A stretch of 10,291 nt of DNA. Source: Lachnospiraceae bacterium. Its GTDB lineage: Bacteria > Bacillota > Clostridia > Lachnospirales > Anaerotignaceae. This document shows, one piece after another, positions 5,211-10,291 of this stretch (position 1 is the stretch's first letter; the number at the start of each line of letters is the position of its first letter). Under the pieces are notes generated by a model, which did not search any database, had not been told where the DNA came from, and saw nothing but the letters and a program-made list of their open reading frames with translations. The translations under genes and the position numbers were made by a program. The DNA lies in contig JAQVIB010000057.1 in the NCBI GenBank assembly GCA_028695945.1, forward strand, positions 1 through 10,291, given 5' to 3'.

Positions 5211-6227
5211 ATGGTGAAAAGAAAAGAACCAAAACGTCCCTGTGCTTCGGCAACAATTAATGGAAAGCGTAAATTTTTTTATGCAGACACAGTAAGAGAC
5301 GCAGAAAAGAAAAGAGATGCATACTTATTTGAATTAGAGCACCCTATAATAAAGGCTAAAAAGGTTATCGAGGAATGGGAAGAAATACATGAAAACGAAG
5401 TAACCTATAAGACGTGGCTTGGATATCAAACTCATATTAAAGGAATTACAACTGAATTTGCCCAAACCGATATAAAAGAAATAGGTCATTTGGATATTTC
5501 AAGAATGCTTCAACGAATGGGCAAACAGGACTACGCACAGAGAACGGTGCGAACACGAATGAATGTGTTGAATATGATTATGGTTTATGCTATGTGTGAG
5601 GGATATATTGATACCAACCCTTGTGAACTGGTGAAAATTTCAAAAGGTTTAAAGAAAGCCAAAAGAGCATTACCTGAACAGGACCAGATAAATAGGGTTA
5701 AAAATGGTTTAAATTGTCACTTTGGATTATTTGCATATTTTCTGCTTTACACTGGCTTAAGACGTGGTAAAGCCTTGGTAATTGAATGGAAAAATATAGA
5801 CTTTAAAAATAATATTATAAACGTGGATAAGGCTATATTTTTTAAGAATAACAAGCCAGAATTAAAAAGCACAAAAACTGAAAGTGGAACAAGAACAGTG
5901 CCGTTGCTTATACCTTTAAGGGAAGTTTTAGAAAAGGAAAAGGACAGAGGAATATATTTGTTTGGAAAAGATAAAATGATGACTGAACAGGCTCTAAGAA
6001 GAGCGTGGGAGCATTACTGCAAGGATAGTGGAGTAACTATCACACCACATCAATTAAGGCACGCATTTGCAACAATTTTGTTTGATGCAGAAATAAGTTC
6101 CAAGTCGGCACAAAAAATATTGGGTCATGCTGATTATAAGACAACAATAGAGATTTACACTCACATCAGCACCAAAAGAGAACAGACCGACACAGAGAAA
6201 TTGAACGACTTTTTGAAGAATTATTGA
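5211..6227 (+). CDS. int: Tyrosine-type site-specific recombinase (integrase), 338 aa
   Basis: This integrase cuts and rejoins DNA at attachment sites to insert or excise a mobile element. The ATG at 5211 has AAGGAGG 9 bp upstream. Residues 1-50 form a basic N-terminal arm-binding-type domain (RPCASATINGKRKFFY), about 50-150 the SAM-like core-binding domain, and about 155-338 the catalytic domain. All catalytic residues are visible: Arg184 (TGLRRG), Lys222 (STKTESG), His280 and Arg283 (PHQLRHAFAT), His306 (LGHADYKTT) and Tyr316 (EIYTH). One oddity is TGLRRGKAL, where most relatives have Glu after the Gly (TGLRxGE). Length and layout are those of Tn916/phage-type integrases. It is the last element gene, and its 3' end faces the 3' end of tRNA-Trp about 150 bp away, a typical target arrangement. 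Confidence 0.95.
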   Translation: MVKRKEPKRPCASATINGKRKFFYADTVRDAEKKRDAYLFELEHPIIKAKKVIEEWEEIHENEVTYKTWLGYQTHIKGITTEFAQTDIKEIGHLDISRMLQRMGKQDYAQRTVRTRMNVLNMIMVYAMCEGYIDTNPCELVKISKGLKKAKRALPEQDQINRVKNGLNCHFGLFAYFLLYTGLRRGKALVIEWKNIDFKNNIINVDKAIFFKNNKPELKSTKTESGTRTVPLLIPLREVLEKEKDRGIYLFGKDKMMTEQALRRAWEHYCKDSGVTITPHQLRHAFATILFDAEISSKSAQKILGHADYKTTIEIYTHISTKREQTDTEKLNDFLKNY

Positions 6228-6233
6228 CTACAT

Positions 6234-6254
6234 TTCTGCAACACTTCTGCAACA
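6234..6254 (+). repeat. Tandem TTCTGCAACA repeat just after the integrase
   Basis: TTCTGCAACA occurs at 6234-6243 and 6245-6254, a period of 11 bp or about one helical turn. It lies directly after the integrase stop, between the gene and the presumed attachment site. Short direct repeats of this kind are where arm-type integrase binding sites are often found; the role is inferred. The rest of 6255-6374 holds no gene that I can support. Confidence 0.45.
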
Positions 6255-6374
6255 GTTTGCCTACAGCTTTGGTCATTTTTTTACCACTTTCTTCCACTTT
6301 TCGACACTTCAAAACCAAAAGAAAAAAGCCGCCAAACCCTTATAAACACTGGATTCTAGCGACTTTTCAACTAA

Positions 6375-6447
6375 CAGGGGCAGAAGGACTCGAACCCTCG
6401 ACATTTGGTTTTGGAGACCAACGTTCTACCAACTGAACTATACCCCT
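6375..6447 (-). tRNA. tRNA-Trp (anticodon CCA)
   Basis: On the minus strand the acceptor AGGGGTA pairs with TGCCCCT. The D arm is GTTC/GAAC, and the anticodon arm TTGGT-CTCCAAA-ACCAA gives CCA. The T arm is GAGGG-TTCGAGT-CCTTC. CCA is not encoded after discriminator G. It is the last gene of the three-tRNA cluster, and its 3' end faces the integrase gene, making it the likely attachment target. Confidence 0.95.
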
Positions 6448-6550
6448 ACAATATTAAATTAGAATCCTACAATTCTTATTTCGCCGAACTATAAGAAAAT
6501 ACTTCAGCGTCTATACTATGTACTTAAAGTAAGCCGTTTAAACAAATAAA

Positions 6551-6639
6551 CGGAGAAGATGGGATTTGAACCCATGCGCCGCTATTAACGACCTATCCGC
6601 TTTCCAGGCGAACCCCTTCAACCACTTGGGTACTTCTCC
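6551..6639 (-). tRNA. tRNA-Ser (anticodon GGA)
   Basis: On the minus strand the acceptor GGAGAAG pairs with CTTCTCC. The anticodon arm TTCGC-CTGGAAA-GCGGA gives GGA. A long variable arm is typical of class II tRNA-Ser. The T arm is ATGGG-TTCAAAT-CCCAT. CCA is not encoded. A CCGTTTA/TAAACGG hairpin (6534-6553) overlaps its 3' end in the spacer toward tRNA-Trp. Confidence 0.95.
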
Positions 6640-6663
6640 TCAAGGCTCTACCAATAAAAAAAA

Positions 6664-6752
6664 TGGCGGAGAGGGTGGGATTCGAACCCACGGCCCCTTG
6701 CGGAGTCACTGGGTTTCAAGACCAGCTCCTTAAACCACTCGGACACCTCTCC
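6664..6752 (-). tRNA. tRNA-Ser (anticodon UGA), CCA encoded
   Basis: On the minus strand the acceptor GGAGAGG pairs with CCTCTCC, followed by discriminator G and an encoded CCA (6664-6666). The anticodon loop CTTGAAA gives TGA. The long variable arm is that of a class II tRNA-Ser, and the T arm is GTGGG-TTCGAAT-CCCAC. The anticodon stem CTGGT/CCCAG has a T-C mismatch at the loop-closing pair (31-39). It is the first gene of the minus-strand tRNA transcript. Confidence 0.95.
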
Positions 6753-6794
6753 ACATTTCCGCCACACAGCAACTTTGTGCTGCGAACATTTAAT

Positions 6795-6823
6795 ATAATA
6801 CACTCTCTAGCTTCATTTGTCAA
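6795..6823 (-). promoter_or_regulatory. Promoter of the Ser-Ser-Trp tRNA cluster
   Basis: On the minus strand TTGACA (6818-6823), a 17-bp spacer and TATTAT (6795-6800) form a near-consensus vegetative promoter with a start near 6788, about 36 bp ahead of the first tRNA. The -35 box is embedded in the last codons of the spore-protein gene. Confidence 0.8.
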
Positions 6824-7025
6824 CAACTTTTTCACTATTTTTATTTCTTTCTTTTTTACTTTTTCGGGAAGCTATAATTCCGCCTATTTTCCCGCTTTCT
6901 TTAGCTGTAAGGCTCTTCCATCCGTTTGCTCTTACCTTATCTAAAAGCCCAAGTTCCTGGGCAATCTCATATTTTGCTTTATCTTCTTCTGTAAGCATAT
7001 TTAAGACATCTTCATTTTTACTCAT
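6813..7025 (-). CDS. Small acid-soluble spore protein, alpha/beta-type family (70 aa)
   Basis: Alpha/beta-type SASPs coat and protect DNA inside dormant endospores and are cut by the GPR protease at germination. The 70-residue product contains both family landmarks: KYEIAQELGL (residues 18-27, including the EIA of the GPR site) and GWKSLTAKESGKIGG (35-49), followed by a lysine-rich tail. The tail (SRKSKKERNKNSEKVVDK) is more basic and divergent than in the major SASPs, so this is a minor or atypical member. The ATG at 7025 has AAGGAGG 8 bp upstream. It is probably transcribed by a forespore sigma factor; a GCATA/CAATTTTA-like pair lies upstream around 7070-7100 but is not certain. No terminator separates it from the tRNA cluster. 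Confidence 0.75.
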   Translation of the reverse strand: MSKNEDVLNMLTEEDKAKYEIAQELGLLDKVRANGWKSLTAKESGKIGGIIASRKSKKERNKNSEKVVDK

Positions 7026-7135
7026 ATTAATTGCCTCCTTTTATAACTTTCATTTTAACATATATATAAAATTGCCTTAATAAAGATATTTTATGCCTTT
7101 TTAACTTTAAACACTAAAATATTTTATCAAATGGT

Positions 7136-7164
7136 TTGACACTGTATAATTTTAGTGATACTAT
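7136..7164 (+). promoter_or_regulatory. Promoter of the lysine-biosynthesis operon
   Basis: TTGACA (7136-7141), a 17-bp spacer and TACTAT (7159-7164) give a near-consensus promoter. The predicted start, near 7171, lies just before the first paired bases of the riboswitch. Confidence 0.8.
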
Positions 7165-7173
7165 TATTTGTAT

Positions 7174-7346
7174 AGGTAGAGGTGCATTTTTCATCAGTAA
7201 ATATATGGATGCAAGCAGGTGCAATAGACATATATTAAAAGGGAACGGTGCCGAAGATTTGAAAAGTCCCTGAAACTTTCGGTCTGGTTGTTATGGTTAA
7301 TAGCCTAATGACTGTCATCAATGTTTTTTGATGGAGCGCTACTAAG
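7174..7346 (+). promoter_or_regulatory. Lysine riboswitch (L-box)
   Basis: The conserved L-box blocks appear in order: GTAGAGGTGC at 7176, AAGGGAACGGTGCCGAAG from about 7239, GTCTGGTTG near 7282, GACTGTCAT near 7311 and GGAGCGCTAC at 7333-7342, whose CTAC closes the P1 helix with the opening GTAG. This RNA folds around lysine. When lysine is plentiful the downstream terminator forms and asd-dapA-dapB transcription stops early. The promoter, aptamer and terminator are all in the expected order. The exact antiterminator pairing was not worked out. Confidence 0.95.
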
Positions 7347-7408
7347 TTTATCAACATAAATTACAGTCTCTTTGCATTTTTGAGCTGTTCCTATTTTGTT
7401 AAATTTAG

Positions 7409-7430
7409 CCGGTGCTTGCACCGGTTTTTT
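7409..7430 (+). terminator. Riboswitch-controlled intrinsic terminator
   Basis: CCGGTG-CTTG-CACCGG is followed directly by T6. It lies about 65 bp after the aptamer and 73 bp before asd, so it is the expression platform of the lysine riboswitch. Confidence 0.9.
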
Positions 7431-7503
7431 CGTACCATCAAAAACTAACAATATAATAAGCTATATTTAAGCTATATAATTTTAAAACAGGAGTGATATA
7501 TTT

Positions 7504-8499
7504 ATGAAGAAAGTAAACTTAGCCGTAGTAGTCGCAACAGGTATGGTTGGAAGAACTTTTCTTAAAGTTCTTGAGGAAAGAAATCTTCCTATTGAAAACT
7601 TTTATGTAATGGCTTCTGCACGTTCTGCAGGTCAAAAGCTTACATTTATGGGTAAAGAGTACACAGTTGAGGAGCTTACGGAAAATTCATTTGACAAACC
7701 TATTGACATTGCTCTTTTTTCTGCTGGTGGTGGCACAAGTGCAAAATTTGCACCAATAGCTGCTGCTCACGGCTGTGTAGTTGTAGATAACTCTGCACAG
7801 TGGAGAATGGACCCTACAGTTCCTCTTGTAGTTCCTGAAGTAAATCCAGAAGACATTAAATGGAACAAGGGTATTATTGCCAACCCCAACTGTTCAACAA
7901 TTCAAGCCATGGTTGCGTTAAAACCACTCGATGATAAGTATAAAATTAAAAGAGTTGTATACTCTACTTACCAAGCTGTTTCTGGTGCAGGTGTTGCTGG
8001 CTGGAAAGACCTTGAAGATGGATTAAAAGGTGAAACACCAAAGAAATTCCCTCACCAAATTGCAAACAACTGTATTCCACACATAGATGTGTTTTTAGAA
8101 AACGGATACACAAAGGAAGAAATGAAAATGATTTGGGAAACAAGAAAGATTTTACACAACGAAGGAATGAAGGTTACTGCAACAACTGTTCGTGTTCCTG
8201 TTTTTAACAGCCACAGCGAATCTATTAATGTTGAGTTTGAAAAAAGCTTTGATATGAAAGAGCTTGTAGCAACCCTTTCATCAGCACCAGGTCTTGTAAT
8301 TGAAGACGATGTTAAAAACAATGTATATCCACTTGCCCTTAATTCTGCTGGCAAGGACGAAGTATTTATCGGCAGAATACGTCGTGATGAAAGCGTTGAC
8401 AATGGCGTTAACATTTGGGTTGTAGCAGACAATATCCGTAAAGGTGCGGCAATAAATGCAGTACAGATTGCTGAATTGCTAATTTCAGCCATGCAATAG
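7504..8499 (+). CDS. asd: Aspartate-semialdehyde dehydrogenase (331 aa)
   Basis: This cytoplasmic enzyme reduces L-aspartyl 4-phosphate with NADPH to aspartate 4-semialdehyde, the branch point to lysine/diaminopimelate, threonine and methionine. The ATG at 7504 follows an AGGAGTG ribosome binding site. The catalytic Cys130 is in NPNCST, with Gln157 in STYQAVSGAG, Arg230, His237 in SHSES, and the late FIGRIRRD motif. Full length is present. The N-terminal Rossmann loop reads VVATGMVG, whereas the family has GATGxVG: residue 10 is Val (GTC) where Gly (GGC/GGT) is expected, one base away. This may weaken NADP binding or be tolerated. It is the first gene after the lysine riboswitch, 36 bp ahead of dapA. 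Confidence 0.95.
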   Translation: MKKVNLAVVVATGMVGRTFLKVLEERNLPIENFYVMASARSAGQKLTFMGKEYTVEELTENSFDKPIDIALFSAGGGTSAKFAPIAAAHGCVVVDNSAQWRMDPTVPLVVPEVNPEDIKWNKGIIANPNCSTIQAMVALKPLDDKYKIKRVVYSTYQAVSGAGVAGWKDLEDGLKGETPKKFPHQIANNCIPHIDVFLENGYTKEEMKMIWETRKILHNEGMKVTATTVRVPVFNSHSESINVEFEKSFDMKELVATLSSAPGLVIEDDVKNNVYPLALNSAGKDEVFIGRIRRDESVDNGVNIWVVADNIRKGAAINAVQIAELLISAMQ

Positions 8500-8535
8500 A
8501 AAATAAAAGGTTTTATAATCAGAGGGGAGATTAAT

Positions 8536-9420
8536 ATGTCTATTTTCACAGGTTCAGCAGTAGCTATTGTAACACCATTTAATGAGGATAAAACAGTAAA
8601 CTACGATACATTGAAACAGCTTATAGAGTTTCAGATTGCAAACGGTACAGATGGTATCGTTATTGCTGGTACAACTGGCGAGGTTTCTGTACTTAGTGAC
8701 GAAGACCAGTTTAAAGTAATCAAATTTACTGTTGATGTAGTAAATAAACGTGTACCTGTAATTGCAGGTGCTGGTAGTAACGTAACAAGCCACGCAATTG
8801 AGCTTGCACAAGGTGCCGAGGCACAGGGTGCCGATGGTCTTCTTATTGTTACACCATACTACAACAAAACAACTCAAAAAGGGCTTATACAACACTACAC
8901 TGCTATTGCTGAAAGCGTAAATATCCCTATCATCCTTTATAGTGTGGCTTCACGTACTGGTGTTAATATTGCACCTAGCACAGTGCTTGCCCTTTCAAAA
9001 ATTAAAAACATTGTTGCTGTTAAAGAAGCAAGCGGCGACCTATCTCAGGTTGCCCAAATTGCAGAACTTTGCGGACCTAATTTTGATATTTACTCTGGCA
9101 ATGACGACCAGACGCTTCCTATGCTTGCCATAGGTGCAAAAGGTGTTATATCCGTACTTGCAAACATAATGCCAAAAGCAACTCATGAAGTCTGCCAAAA
9201 ATTCTTTGATGGAGATATTGCAGGTAGTCGTCAGCTTTTCCTTGACACCCTTATAATTGCAAACACACTTTTTATAGAGGTTAACCCTGTGCCTGTTAAG
9301 ACTGCAGTAAACCTTATGGGCTTCAATGCGGGGCCAACAGTTGCACCTCTTTTCCCTATGGAAGATGCAAACCTTGAAAAACTTAAATCCGCAATGAGAA
9401 AACATAACTTAATTAAATAA
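8536..9420 (+). CDS. dapA: 4-hydroxy-tetrahydrodipicolinate synthase (294 aa)
   Basis: DapA condenses pyruvate with aspartate semialdehyde, the first committed step to diaminopimelate and lysine. The protein is a complete TIM barrel of usual length: AGTTGE (Thr46, Thr47), TPYYNK (Tyr109), Tyr135 and Arg140 of YSVASRTG, and the Schiff-base Lys163 in AVKEASGD. The segment YSVASRTG differs from the commoner YNVPxRTG at the Asn and Pro positions but keeps the catalytic Tyr and the Arg. The ATG at 8536 has GAGGGGAG upstream. It uses the Asd product directly, and both genes are presumably on the same riboswitch-controlled transcript. In a spore former its product also leads to dipicolinic acid. Confidence 0.96.
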   Translation: MSIFTGSAVAIVTPFNEDKTVNYDTLKQLIEFQIANGTDGIVIAGTTGEVSVLSDEDQFKVIKFTVDVVNKRVPVIAGAGSNVTSHAIELAQGAEAQGADGLLIVTPYYNKTTQKGLIQHYTAIAESVNIPIILYSVASRTGVNIAPSTVLALSKIKNIVAVKEASGDLSQVAQIAELCGPNFDIYSGNDDQTLPMLAIGAKGVISVLANIMPKATHEVCQKFFDGDIAGSRQLFLDTLIIANTLFIEVNPVPVKTAVNLMGFNAGPTVAPLFPMEDANLEKLKSAMRKHNLIK

Positions 9421-9512
9421 GATACATAAAATTTCATGTAACTTGCAAAAAATATATTTAATGCAACTAATGCAGAAATATAATATGCTTACAAAAGAAA
9501 GGTATAAAACTT

Positions 9513-10265
9513 ATGACAAAAATTATTCTTCACGGTTGTGGTGGTAAAATGGGCAAAGTGGTTGAAAGCATTGTAGCTGACGACGACCAATGCAAGATAG
9601 TAGCTGGCATAGACCCAAGCACTCCTCAGGCAAATTATCCTGTATTTGCAACACCCGAACAGTGCGATGTGGCTGCGGATGTAATTATTGATTTTTCTAT
9701 TGCATCAGCCGTTCCTAGTCTTTTGGCATTTTCAAAAGCTAAGCAAATTCCTGTGGTTCTTTGCACAACAGGCTTTTCTGCTGAACTTGACGAAGAAGTT
9801 AAGTCTGTATCTGCTGATGTTGCTGTACTTAAAAGTGCAAATATGTCAGTTGGTGTAAACTTAATTCTCTCTCTTGTACAAAAAGCAGCTGATGTTCTTT
9901 TTGACTCTGGCTTTGATATTGAAATTGTTGAAAAACATCATAATCAAAAAATTGATGCACCAAGCGGTACTGCTCTTGCCATTGCAGACTCCATTAATGA
10001 GGCACTTGACAACAAAATGCATTATGTTTATGACCGTTCACATGTAAGGGAAAAACGTCAAAGACATGAGATAGGTATACATGCCCTTCGTGGTGGCACA
10101 ATTTCAGGCGAGCATGATGTAGTGTTCGCAGGGAAAGATGAGATTGTTACTATAAGTCACCTTGCAATGAGCAAAGAAATATTTGCTGTGGGTGCTGTTA
10201 AAGCCGCAAAATACTTGGCTGGCAAACCTGCAGGCTTTTACTCAATGAAAAATGTAATGAAATAA
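9513..10265 (+). CDS. dapB: 4-hydroxy-tetrahydrodipicolinate reductase (250 aa)
   Basis: DapB reduces the DapA product with NAD(P)H to tetrahydrodipicolinate. The N-terminal Rossmann domain has GCGGKMG (residues 8-14) and VIIDFS. CTTG and SANMSVGVN follow, and the catalytic segment EKHHNQKIDAPSGTA holds His142/His143 and Lys146. The C-terminal part has RGGTISGEHDVVF. The length is normal and the gene is complete. The ATG at 9513 has AGAAAGG about 8 bp upstream. The 92-bp gap after dapA contains no terminator but does contain a TATAAT (9479-9484) without a good -35 box, so a minor internal promoter is possible. The genes are otherwise in pathway order. Confidence 0.96.
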   Translation: MTKIILHGCGGKMGKVVESIVADDDQCKIVAGIDPSTPQANYPVFATPEQCDVAADVIIDFSIASAVPSLLAFSKAKQIPVVLCTTGFSAELDEEVKSVSADVAVLKSANMSVGVNLILSLVQKAADVLFDSGFDIEIVEKHHNQKIDAPSGTALAIADSINEALDNKMHYVYDRSHVREKRQRHEIGIHALRGGTISGEHDVVFAGKDEIVTISHLAMSKEIFAVGAVKAAKYLAGKPAGFYSMKNVMK

Positions 10266-10291
10266 ATTTAAAAAGCATTGCCCATAATTTA

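Noticed and set aside
6224..6436. Plus-strand open frame containing GAEGLEPSTFGFG
   Set aside because: This is the reverse complement of tRNA-Trp read as protein, a well-known annotation artefact.
6663..6944. Plus-strand open frame beginning MAERVGFEPTAPCG
   Set aside because: This is the reverse complement of tRNA-Ser read as protein, continuing antisense to the spore-protein gene; the same kind of artefact.
7455..7480. Repeated AAGCTATAT with TATAAT before asd, possible second promoter
   Set aside because: There is no -35 box at suitable spacing, and the riboswitch transcript already explains asd expression.
8052..8549. 165-codon minus-strand open frame
   Set aside because: It lies antisense to asd with no ribosome binding site or family signal. 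Shadow frames of this kind are also present opposite dapA.
1..10291. CRISPR array, rRNA genes or insertion-sequence ends
   Set aside because: No regularly spaced identical repeats, rRNA-like segments, or transposase with terminal inverted repeats were seen.

Overview
The window looks like a low-GC, endospore-forming Clostridia-type Firmicute chromosome. The reasons are the AT-rich sequence, strong AGGAGG-type ribosome binding sites, TTGACA/TATAAT promoters, an alpha/beta-type small acid-soluble spore protein gene, and a lysine (L-box) riboswitch with an intrinsic terminator ahead of asd-dapA-dapB. The species cannot be fixed from sequence reading alone.

Region 1 (about 1-1990) is accessory DNA. 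A short remnant of a tyrosine recombinase gene lies at the left. Next to it, on the minus strand, is a retron-type reverse transcriptase with a C-terminal TOPRIM domain, similar in layout to the Ec67 retron RT. Its terminator is intact, but its 5' end is broken: the apparent GTG start (1911) is out of frame with the conserved RT sequence that begins near 1874, and roughly 35 N-terminal residues seem to be missing. No convincing msr/msd RNA was recognised between it and the neighbouring tRNA. This is the most interesting object in the window, and it is probably a decaying retron defence system.

Region 2 (about 2045-2604) is a small plus-strand island that looks like host DNA: tRNA-Gly(UCC) with its own strong promoter, then two small protein genes ending at an intrinsic terminator.

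Region 3 (about 2800-6370) is a degraded prophage or integrative element. It holds several unrecognised small genes, a divergent control region with three phased imperfect repeats, an XRE-family repressor, a frameshifted ImmA/IrrE metallopeptidase gene, a 52-aa gene, a possible minus-strand small RNA, and an intact tyrosine integrase. The integrase ends about 150 bp from the 3' end of a tRNA-Trp gene, a common attachment-site arrangement. With ImmA broken, the usual repressor-cleavage induction route is probably lost.

Region 4 (6375-7025) is a minus-strand tRNA cluster (Ser-UGA, Ser-GGA, Trp) driven by a consensus promoter whose -35 box lies inside the end of the upstream spore-protein gene.

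Region 5 (7136-10265) is a lysine/diaminopimelate operon: promoter, L-box riboswitch, terminator, asd, dapA, dapB. These carry L-aspartyl phosphate to tetrahydrodipicolinate, feeding lysine, cell-wall diaminopimelate and, in spore formers, dipicolinate. The Asd nucleotide-binding loop has an unusual Val where Gly is expected.
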